From assembly GCA_031265715.1 (NCBI GenBank), contig JAISCG010000064.1, positions 1 through 13,621 on the forward strand: DNA of 13,621 bases, given 5' to 3'. A program made the translations under genes and the position numbers. Position 1 is the first letter of the stretch; the number at the start of each line of letters is the position of its first letter. This DNA is from Holosporaceae bacterium. Its GTDB lineage: Bacteria > Pseudomonadota > Alphaproteobacteria > UBA3830. The notes beneath the pieces were generated by a model, which had not been told where the DNA came from, searched no databases, and saw only the letters and a list, made by a program, of their open reading frames with translations. This document shows, piece after piece, positions 1-6,102 of this stretch.

Positions 1-2895
1 GATCCGAAAAATAAATCGAATTTCCTGTTTTTGGCCGTGCATTGGGCGCAAATGCTGCTTTTTGAGACCTGGACGAATCATCCGAACGCCGCCGCCGTCA
101 CAAATCAAAAATTTTTGCACCTGGCCCGCAGCGACAAGAAAAAAGCGATAATCTTCGTCGTCAACGGCCCGGATCGCTTCGAACCGAACGAACTCACCTA
201 CCTCGGATTCAATAACGATGCCTCGGAAATCCCGATGTTCGAGGCGGATACGATAAATTTCAGCTACAACTACGGCACCTCTCCTATTAAAAGCACCAAG
301 GGTGCCCTCGTCTACACGGGCGCCGGAACCTATAATACAACTCAGGGCAGCTATGTGGTCACGTCGGGAACCGGCAAACTGACCTTTCCCGAAAAAGGGA
401 TTTTGAAGATCGTCGTGACCGCGACTCAGTCTCCGAGCAGCTGCAGTTTCACAAATATAAATAATGTCAATCGACGCATTGAATTCGACAGAGCGAACGT
501 CGCATCTTCACTGACACAAAATACAACCTACAGCATCGCCGGAACAAAAACCTTCTACCTGACCCCGGATCAAATATCCGACACCACGGACTCCGACGGA
601 AATTACTACATCAACTTCAGCCTCGTCAACGTCCGCCTCGTCTCCGCCGAAATCACCAACAGACCAATCGAAACGATCACTCCCACCTGCAGCGTCACCG
701 GAACCACCAACGCTCTCGAAAAAAACGGACAAACCGCCGGCGTCATCGTTAACGTCAAAGCTCCGCTGAAAATCAAGGTCAAAACCAAAAATCTGGCGAA
801 GGTCACTTTTTACAACGATAATCAGGTGTCAGATTGCAAAATCGGGAGCACGGCGGTCACCCTGGGAAGCGAATATGCACCGGCCAGCGCCACCACTTTT
901 ACCTTCAGCGGGCCGACCAAAGAGATGTGGAATTGGGAACATAATACCGTGGCTATTTCGGGTACCACCGGCGGAGTAAATTTCGGACACAACCTCTCGC
1001 TTTACAAGGTGAAATACCGCATCAGCGGTGCGACAATTTCCTCCGCCACGCTCTCGAATCAGATCCTGCGCTGCTACGCCCACTACGGCTACGGATCCTC
1101 GGGAGTCAAGGCAATCATTCTCAACGACGGTCACGCCGGAGCTTTGATAGATAGTCCCGAGAAATATCTGGACCCCTGCATCTCAACCAACGCGAGTAAC
1201 AGCAGCACCGGCTGGATCTGGGGAGGTACGGGATCCGTGCAGCTCGCGCTGATCAAAGCCTATGATTTTTATCCGACCTGCTACGGACTGACCAAAAATG
1301 CCAAATTTTTGATGGCCGGAGCCGGAGATGTGAGTTGCTACAGCTCCGCCGATCCGGTAAATCCCTACATTTCCATGGAACCCTCGAGCGGAACCTGGCC
1401 GCAGATAAAACTGATTATTGCGAATAATCACTATAATGTCGCAGATTTGAAGGACCACACCCCGAAAAATACCGACAGAATCACTATTTTTACTGGGAGA
1501 TTTGAGGTGGAGGATGCTTACTGGAGTGAAGAGGCTGATGCAGACAGTGTTGACTTTGGGTACTGTGCAGGCACTCATAATGCCAGCGGCGGTTGTAAAA
1601 ATTGCAAAGCCGGGTGTAATTCCGGTTACAGTATCGTGAGTACTTCCTGCGATTGGCTAAATTGGCTCAATACCGATTGCGGATGCAAGGTTAGATGCAA
1701 AAAACTGCCTAATCTTGTAACTCGCTACGATCTGAACAGTTTTTTCTTTGTGAATATGGAGACAAAATCCTACAGTACGAGCACCGACAAAAATGATGTT
1801 ATTAAAAACAAACACATAGCAACGCTACAAAAAGACAACTTCAACTGGATTTGCTTCTGCGGTGACGGAAAATTGGACGTCACAGTTACTCCGACCCCCG
1901 GAACCATCGGCTATAAAAATGCGTCAAATGCCGACCAATCATCCTCGGTGGCGAGCTTTACCGATGTGGATTATGACATATCACCGGAAACGCATCTTTA
2001 TGTGCTTCAATCCGACGGGACATACAAAATCGCCCTAACATTGACTAATGTTCAAATTTCCAATGCGCGAATGAATAATACTTCTTCGGTTACGCGCTAC
2101 GCCCATCCGAATTTGACCGCGGATGGGATAAAAAACGTGCGAATCGTGGATTTCGGGTACAGCGACAGCAGCAAACCGCGAAAATACGGAAATGTCGTTT
2201 TTGGCAGTGACGTCAACGGAAATCTCGGCGGAAAGGCCTATGAAAACCTCGAGCATCTGAAATATTGGACAACCTCGGGGAATAATAACCATCTTTACCG
2301 CACCGACGAAATTGCCGGAGATTATTTCGTGCAACTGCTGGATTTCAACGGAAATATTCCCGCTGTTCAGTGGTTCTTTTCCGAAAACGGAGCATATGGG
2401 CCATATACCAATAATTACTCATTTTCAGGGCTGCATCGGGTGTTTTTTCCCCAGGGAGAGCAGGAGTATCACGCGACCTACGGAGCCCGGGTCAATCTGA
2501 TCTCAACCGGCGTCGATCAAAAAATGGCGTTTGTTTTCGGAGGATTTACCTGTCCGATTAACAACGTGCTGATGCTCAACGGATACCAGACCGGAGCCGG
2601 AACCGGTCAGATTGCTCCGCCGACAACGACAAATTCTCCGGATGCCGCCGTCGCTATAGTCACCGCCGACGCTTGCACAAAACTGGCAGCTGCGGTCGGA
2701 TCGAATACCATGGTCTACGTGATCAAATATAAAACCACCGATACCTCCTTGAACTCCTGCGTCGCAACGGGAAAAATAAAGACATACTCCGTTTCCTCCG
2801 AGACAGATCTGAATGAAACATTGCATGAAATCGCCGCGGATATAAAATCCTTTGCCGGCTATTCCGCTCCGCAGACAGAGGAGATTGATCCGTAG
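1..2895 (+). CDS. Large TadG-like surface/pilus-assembly protein with long beta-rich insertion (5' partial)
   Basis: The frame is open from base 1, so the true start lies upstream; 964 codons are visible before the TAG stop. Near the visible N-terminus (codons 47-83) KKAIIFVVNG is followed by NELTYLGFNNDASEIPMFEA, which reads like a core strand and following segment of a von Willebrand A-type domain. The last 80 residues contain ACTKLAAA, a strand NTMVYVIKY, NSCVATG, and a helix DLNETLHEIAADI; this order matches the C-terminal end of TadG-like VWA proteins of Tad pilus loci. Between them lie about 700 residues rich in Thr, Ser, Asn, Gly and Tyr with predicted beta strands, two related beta modules (codons about 123-220 and 621-693) and eight cysteines at codons 522-566. 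The MIDAS motif, signal peptide and any membrane anchor would be upstream and cannot be checked. Role in surface adhesion or pilus assembly is inference; the fold assignment is moderate. Confidence 0.5.
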   Translation, partial: DPKNKSNFLFLAVHWAQMLLFETWTNHPNAAAVTNQKFLHLARSDKKKAIIFVVNGPDRFEPNELTYLGFNNDASEIPMFEADTINFSYNYGTSPIKSTKGALVYTGAGTYNTTQGSYVVTSGTGKLTFPEKGILKIVVTATQSPSSCSFTNINNVNRRIEFDRANVASSLTQNTTYSIAGTKTFYLTPDQISDTTDSDGNYYINFSLVNVRLVSAEITNRPIETITPTCSVTGTTNALEKNGQTAGVIVNVKAPLKIKVKTKNLAKVTFYNDNQVSDCKIGSTAVTLGSEYAPASATTFTFSGPTKEMWNWEHNTVAISGTTGGVNFGHNLSLYKVKYRISGATISSATLSNQILRCYAHYGYGSSGVKAIILNDGHAGALIDSPEKYLDPCISTNASNSSTGWIWGGTGSVQLALIKAYDFYPTCYGLTKNAKFLMAGAGDVSCYSSADPVNPYISMEPSSGTWPQIKLIIANNHYNVADLKDHTPKNTDRITIFTGRFEVEDAYWSEEADADSVDFGYCAGTHNASGGCKNCKAGCNSGYSIVSTSCDWLNWLNTDCGCKVRCKKLPNLVTRYDLNSFFFVNMETKSYSTSTDKNDVIKNKHIATLQKDNFNWICFCGDGKLDVTVTPTPGTIGYKNASNADQSSSVASFTDVDYDISPETHLYVLQSDGTYKIALTLTNVQISNARMNNTSSVTRYAHPNLTADGIKNVRIVDFGYSDSSKPRKYGNVVFGSDVNGNLGGKAYENLEHLKYWTTSGNNNHLYRTDEIAGDYFVQLLDFNGNIPAVQWFFSENGAYGPYTNNYSFSGLHRVFFPQGEQEYHATYGARVNLISTGVDQKMAFVFGGFTCPINNVLMLNGYQTGAGTGQIAPPTTTNSPDAAVAIVTADACTKLAAAVGSNTMVYVIKYKTTDTSLNSCVATGKIKTYSVSSETDLNETLHEIAADIKSFAGYSAPQTEEIDP
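367..660 (+). repeat. Internal beta module, copy A, in the large surface protein
   Basis: Codons 123-220 begin GTGKL, pass a TLTPD-like turn (FYLTPDQISD), a DSDGNYYINF strand and end LVNVRLVSAEITN. Copy B at 1861-2079 has the same order of landmarks: GDGKL, DISPET, QSDGTYKIAL and LTNVQISNARMNN. Similarity is at protein level only and is diverged; copy B is about 25 residues shorter. Confidence 0.4.
1861..2079 (+). repeat. Internal beta module, copy B, in the large surface protein
   Basis: Codons 621-693 mirror copy A at 367-660: a GDGKL start, a central SDGTYKIAL strand and the closing LTNVQISNARMNN. A third, weaker relative of the closing motif (YKVKYRISGATISSATLSN) lies near 1005-1060. The pattern suggests duplication of an extracellular beta-sandwich unit; this is by eye and needs an alignment. 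Confidence 0.4.
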
Positions 2896-3017
2896 TGTTT
2901 TGCTGAAACTTTAGGAAAGAAGAGGATCCGAGGGGTAGTAAGGCGATGACGCTCGGCGGATGAAATGGCCAAAAAACAAACAATTACAGTCAAAATCTAC
3001 CAAAATGCGAAATAAAT
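2896..3017. other. Non-coding flank between the large surface gene and the IS66 remnant
   Basis: No gene was recognised here. A 16-codon frame at 2965-3015 (MAKKQTITVKIYQNAK) stops within the last bases before the putative element end. It could be the interrupted start of a lost gene, but there is no good ribosome binding site and it is too short to judge. No convincing terminator follows the TAG at 2895; a CCGAG/CTCGG pairing has a 19-base loop and no T-run. Confidence 0.4.
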
Positions 3018-3029
3018 GTTACTACTCAG
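3018..3029 (-). repeat. Probable terminal inverted-repeat end of a decayed IS66-type element
   Basis: Read on the - strand, the transposase fragment ends in TAG and is followed at once by CTGAGTAGTAAC (GTTACTACTCAG on +). Ends beginning GTAAC/GTAAG and containing TCAG are common for IS66 elements, so this is a plausible outer end. No partner repeat was found at the other side of the gap, consistent with an element that has lost most of its length. Confidence 0.4.
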
Positions 3030-3215
3030 CTATGCCAATAAATGAAAGGAATTTGGAAAGAGCGCAGCGATAGAATCGAGCACACACTTCAGCGTTCGTT
3101 TTGCGGCCAATATATAGCTTTTCAAACGAACAAAGGTTGATGCCCCAGCATAACTTCGGAAACACCCTGATACTTTTTGTTTTTAACGATCGCAGATCCC
3201 GTTCTGCAGAAATGG
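3030..3215 (-). pseudogene. IS66-family transposase, C-terminal remnant with frameshift
   Basis: On the - strand, bases 3207-3175 encode AERDLRSLKTK, and after a frame change bases 3179-3030 encode QKVSGCFRS, YAGASTFVRLKSYILAA, then a run ending FHLLA and TAG. Joined, this is the well-known C-terminal pattern of IS66 transposases (NN-AERDLR--K-KQKVSGCFRS--GA--F-R--SYI-TARK). About 60 residues remain of a protein normally near 500. The two halves are in different frames (an indel in an A-rich run around 3175-3183), a stop lies in frame above each half, and everything before the AERD motif is gone. It is therefore inactive. It occupies the gap between the large surface gene and the small barrel gene, showing past insertion and deletion there. 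Confidence 0.75.
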
Positions 3216-3219
3216 ACGA

Positions 3220-3246
3220 TTGATTTATTATTAATTTTTATGTAAT
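3220..3246 (+). promoter_or_regulatory. Weak candidate promoter for the small barrel gene
   Basis: TTGATT at 3220-3225 and TGTAAT at 3241-3246 resemble -35 and -10 boxes, but the 15-base spacing is short and the whole stretch is A/T-rich, so such matches are expected by chance. It sits directly beside the transposase remnant, 30 bases before the start codon. Confidence 0.22.
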
Positions 3247-3275
3247 TTATCAAAGTATTTGTTTTTGGAGGATAC

Positions 3276-3911
3276 ATGAAAAAAGTGTTTTTAGGGGTGA
3301 TGTTGCTTGGAATTCAGCAAACATCCGCTCGAAGTTACACGGAGTACAGCTATTTCAGCGGTACGTATTTCGGCACCGGCGTTAGCGGAACTTTTTCCGA
3401 AAGTAAAGCCGAAAAAAAGAAGGATGGCGGAGTGGAAGAAATATCTCGGGACAGAAATCAGCTTTTTCTCAGTTTACTTCTTGGAGGCAGCAAGGAATCA
3501 AACGGTTCGCCTCTCTGCTTCGGAGGGGAAATCGGCGCTGATTTCTCGACATCCAAGAAAGCCGAAGTGACTTTCGAAAATGAAAAAGCAAAACTCACCT
3601 ATGGCGCAATAAATGCGTCCGTCGGTTTTTTTGTGGGATACGTTTCATTTTGTCACAGAACCTTGCTTTTTCTGAAAGGCGGAGTGATACACGGAAAAAC
3701 AAGTTTAAAAAATTCCCTGGAAAATTTGACGGTTTCACAATTGGCTCCGTTTGTCGGCGTCGGGATTCAAAAAGCAGTGTGCCCCACATGGCATGTTCGA
3801 TTTTCCGTTGATTTAAAAATGAAGACGTCAAAAAGCAATGATCATTACCATCTTGAAAGCGGAAAATCATTGACAGTGAGGTTTATGTTGATCCGAAATA
3901 TAAAATATTAA
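3276..3911 (+). CDS. Small exported outer-membrane beta-barrel protein (about 8 strands)
   Basis: The 211-residue product starts at an ATG preceded by GGAGGA three bases upstream. Residues 1-18 (MKKVFLG..., hydrophobic core, ending TSA) form a signal peptide with likely cleavage after Ala18. The mature part has alternating hydrophobic strands, for example TYFGTGVSGTF (30-40), QLFLSLLLGG (62-71), CFGGEIGADF (81-90), AINASVGFFVGYVSF (111-125), APFVGVGIQKAV (157-168) and TWHVRFSVDLKM (171-182). It ends in an aromatic residue (Tyr211) after SLTVRFMLIRN, as expected for insertion by the BAM complex. Length and strand number fit the OmpA-like/opacity-type porin superfamily common as surface antigens in host-associated alphaproteobacteria. 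The charged segment at 42-60 would be an exposed loop. It lies 130 bases before the usher-like gene on the same strand. Specific function is unknown. Confidence 0.7.
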   Translation: MKKVFLGVMLLGIQQTSARSYTEYSYFSGTYFGTGVSGTFSESKAEKKKDGGVEEISRDRNQLFLSLLLGGSKESNGSPLCFGGEIGADFSTSKKAEVTFENEKAKLTYGAINASVGFFVGYVSFCHRTLLFLKGGVIHGKTSLKNSLENLTVSQLAPFVGVGIQKAVCPTWHVRFSVDLKMKTSKSNDHYHLESGKSLTVRFMLIRNIKY

Positions 3912-4041
3912 TACAATTGGTTCTGAAACTATGCAAAAAAGACACGATTCTTCCGAAAAATCTTCTTCCTGCCGACGTGTTTTTTGCTTTTGCGGTTTGC
4001 CTGTGTTAAACGAGTAGCAGTTTTATTTGAGGGGGTTTTTT
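3912..4041. other. Gap between the small barrel and usher-like genes
   Basis: This 130-base gap holds the usher ribosome binding site and a 5-bp ACACG/CGTGT pairing (3942-3946 with 3976-3980) followed by T residues. The pairing spans a 29-base loop and is too weak to call a terminator. Co-transcription of the two genes is possible but not shown. Confidence 0.4.
4029..4035 (+). promoter_or_regulatory. Shine-Dalgarno that fixes the start of the usher-like gene
   Basis: GAGGGGG ends six bases before the ATG at 4042. A longer reading from a TTG at 4027 would begin inside this ribosome binding site, so the ATG, which also gives a clean signal peptide, is chosen. Confidence 0.7.
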
Positions 4042-5910
4042 ATGTTAAAAAAAGTGTTTTATTCCGCGGCGTGCTCACTGACGTTGTTATGTTTCGCGGA
4101 AGATACGGAAAATGCCGGTACGTCAGATGTTTTGGCGCAAATAGAAAATGGAGGTGAAAAAGAAAAAGACAACGAAACTCATATCAACATCAAAGCGGTT
4201 CACGAAAGATGTAATGAGAAGTTTTGGGGAAAAGACAATACATCCGCCGTGGCATTAAATCCCGTTTTGCGGCTGGGAAAAAATCTGATTTTGGAGGGAG
4301 ACTGCCACTACGGTCGCCAATTCAAATTCTCCGGTTATTTGAAGGGGCCGAGAAGCTGGTCGGAAATTACCGGAAATAAATCCGCTTTTTATGATGAGTT
4401 TACAACTCTGGCCGGCCCTTTGAATGCCTCATCCAAGGAAGGTACTCAAAAAGGACGTTTTTTCAGGAACTATACGCGTCTCGTTTACAGAAATACCGAT
4501 AACGATTTTCGCATAGTCGCCGGAGATACCACGACCCACAACACCGTCGGTTTCCAGAAAGCTCTGTCCGGACTCGGAATCAGCATTTTCAGGCAGGGGG
4601 GAGATTTCAGCACAATTAATGTCGGTTCTCCGATAGTGATCACAAAACTCAGTAAGGTGGAATGTCGTCTGAACAACGAAATCATTTCGATTCAGCTGTT
4701 GAGACCCGGTGTTTACTCGCTCAATGATCTGCCGGAAGAGGCAAAACTACCCGGAGTTCTCGTAAAAATAACCGATCAATTGAGCCGGTCGGAGGTTCTT
4801 ACGACGGATTATTTCGCCTGCTACGGAAAACCTGAAACCGGGAAAAACGATTGGGATTTAAGTGTTATTTGGCCGGGAAGATGGGACTTGGACGATCCTT
4901 ACAAAACAAAGTACAGAAATAAGCCTCGTTGCAGCACTAACTACAGATACGGATATTCGGATCTTCTTACAGTCGGGGTCGGCGGACAAATTTATGAAAA
5001 CTCCCACAGCCTTGACGCAACCGTTATAATCAGCGGGAATTTCGGTGTGGTTTCCCCAAACATCGGCTACAGCCGGGTACACGGAAACGGGAAATCGAAG
5101 CAAGCCGTCGGGGTCGGCGTATTCTACGCCATACCCAAGAACAAAACCGGACTTCACCTGGAGACGTCGTTTTCTTACAAAGGAAAGGGGTACGGAGATC
5201 TCGGGATCGGAGCGGATGTGGAAAAAGATTACAACGATCTCATCGAAAAGTGTTTTAACACCGATGCACTTCGCAGAAAATACAAAAATTCCGGCCCGGG
5301 TTCCAATTACAAGCAGGTTGTTGTCAGAGCGTACTCGGATCCGATTTTCGGAGTCGTGCCCGCCTTTACGTTTAACGGCGAGTGGGAAGACAGGATAGAG
5401 AATGAGTACAGCGGAAACAGATTGCGCGAGTACACATTGAGCTTCAACACAAAAATCGGATGTTTTTCCTGGGTGCTGGCCGGAGGTCTGACCTACGACG
5501 ATCCTTCCAAAGGACGCAATCAGAGATCCCCGGACAGAAGATTCACCCTGGCTTGTACGGTTAACGTGAATTCCGAGATTGAAATTCAAGGAAATTACGT
5601 GTACTACAACGACGATAAGAGAAAAGGCTACAGCTGCGTTACCTACACTCCGGAAGCGATCAAAGGGCTTGAATTGTGTCAGGAATTTACCACAAGACCG
5701 GGAGTTCGCGACCAATCCTTTTCCGCCAAGTACGATCACAGGTTCTTTGCCATTAAGGTTGAGGAAAATATGACCAATACCTACGAGGACAAAGAAGCCA
5801 AGACAAGGGACAGTCACGATAATGAGCAAAGAATAACCTTCAGCACCGGCATATCGGCGAAGGGACTTTGCAGACATAAAAACAACGGTATCAATATATT
5901 GAGAGATTAA
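4042..5910 (+). CDS. Short fimbrial-usher-like outer-membrane protein
   Basis: The 622-residue protein begins with a signal peptide (MLKKVFYSAACSLTLLCFA, cleavage likely near residue 19), then an acidic/lysine-rich linker to about residue 47. From 143 it shows usher hallmarks: RLVYRNTDNDFRIVAGDTTT, then a GF--ALSGLGISIFRQ segment, then a plug-like domain (about 195-262) with CRLNNE, LLRPGVYSLNDLPEEAKLPG and VKITDQLSRSEVLTTDYF, corresponding to the NG...PGpF-I-DL...V-V-D-LGR order of fimbrial ushers. Repeated amphipathic strands follow to the end (barrel). Typical ushers exceed 800 residues; here the N-terminal chaperone-binding domain (about 125 residues) and the two C-terminal domains are not recognisable, and the frame stops just after a barrel-like strand. 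Mature protein holds some eleven cysteines, unusual for a barrel. No chaperone or pilin gene adjoins it. It may be a reduced usher or a repurposed channel. Confidence 0.65.
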   Translation: MLKKVFYSAACSLTLLCFAEDTENAGTSDVLAQIENGGEKEKDNETHINIKAVHERCNEKFWGKDNTSAVALNPVLRLGKNLILEGDCHYGRQFKFSGYLKGPRSWSEITGNKSAFYDEFTTLAGPLNASSKEGTQKGRFFRNYTRLVYRNTDNDFRIVAGDTTTHNTVGFQKALSGLGISIFRQGGDFSTINVGSPIVITKLSKVECRLNNEIISIQLLRPGVYSLNDLPEEAKLPGVLVKITDQLSRSEVLTTDYFACYGKPETGKNDWDLSVIWPGRWDLDDPYKTKYRNKPRCSTNYRYGYSDLLTVGVGGQIYENSHSLDATVIISGNFGVVSPNIGYSRVHGNGKSKQAVGVGVFYAIPKNKTGLHLETSFSYKGKGYGDLGIGADVEKDYNDLIEKCFNTDALRRKYKNSGPGSNYKQVVVRAYSDPIFGVVPAFTFNGEWEDRIENEYSGNRLREYTLSFNTKIGCFSWVLAGGLTYDDPSKGRNQRSPDRRFTLACTVNVNSEIEIQGNYVYYNDDKRKGYSCVTYTPEAIKGLELCQEFTTRPGVRDQSFSAKYDHRFFAIKVEENMTNTYEDKEAKTRDSHDNEQRITFSTGISAKGLCRHKNNGINILRD

Positions 5911-5931
5911 TCGAACGGTGCTTTGAATAAA

Positions 5932-5966
5932 AATTCTCGCCTTTTGCCGGGCGAGAATTCCTTTTG
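5932..5966 (+). terminator. Rho-independent-like terminator after the usher-like gene
   Basis: A perfect 10-bp stem, AATTCTCGCC (5932-5941) with GGCGAGAATT (5950-5959), encloses an eight-base loop and is followed by CCTTTT. It starts 21 bases after the usher stop. The T-run is short, so efficiency is uncertain, but the stem is strong and placed where transcription of the surface genes should end. Confidence 0.6.
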
Positions 5967-6041
5967 TCGGGTAAAAATTCCTTTAATCAAATTTTTTTTT
6001 GAAAAATGCATGATTTTATCGATTTTCGGTCATAAAATTAA

Positions 6042-6050
6042 TGGTATGTT
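6042..6050 (+). promoter_or_regulatory. Candidate extended -10 for typA
   Basis: TGGTATGTT fits TGnTANNNT, like the elements seen ahead of secA and the GntP gene. No convincing -35 lies 16-18 bases upstream, so this is only a candidate. It is 53 bases before the TTG start, after the hairpin at 5932-5966. Confidence 0.3.
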
Positions 6051-6090
6051 AACCTGTTTCGTGTTAGAGTCAGATTCTATTTTAGATTTT

Positions 6091-6095
6091 GGAGA
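6091..6095 (+). promoter_or_regulatory. Shine-Dalgarno deciding the TTG start of typA
   Basis: GGAGA lies seven bases before TTG at 6103. The frame stays open for 60 codons further upstream, but that stretch includes the terminator hairpin and has no family similarity; starting at TTG gives STNLRNLAIIAHVDHGKT, the usual beginning of BipA. Confidence 0.75.
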
Positions 6096-6102
6096 AAATA
6101 CA

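Noticed and set aside
3094..3131. 8-bp inverted repeat GTTCGTTT/AAACGAAC
   Set aside because: It lies inside the coding remnant of the IS66 transposase, with a 22-base loop and no T-run, so it is not a terminator or RNA signal.
3942..3985. ACACG/CGTGT pairing followed by T residues before the usher-like gene
   Set aside because: Only 5 bp of stem with a 29-base loop; too weak for an intrinsic terminator.
3931..4017. 28-codon frame with several Cys between the barrel and usher genes
   Set aside because: No ribosome binding site upstream, no hydrophobic or conserved pattern; likely chance.
4858..5877. 339-codon open frame on the - strand opposite the usher-like gene
   Set aside because: It mirrors codon bias of the + strand gene, has no ribosome binding site or family motif, and the + strand product is clearly recognisable.
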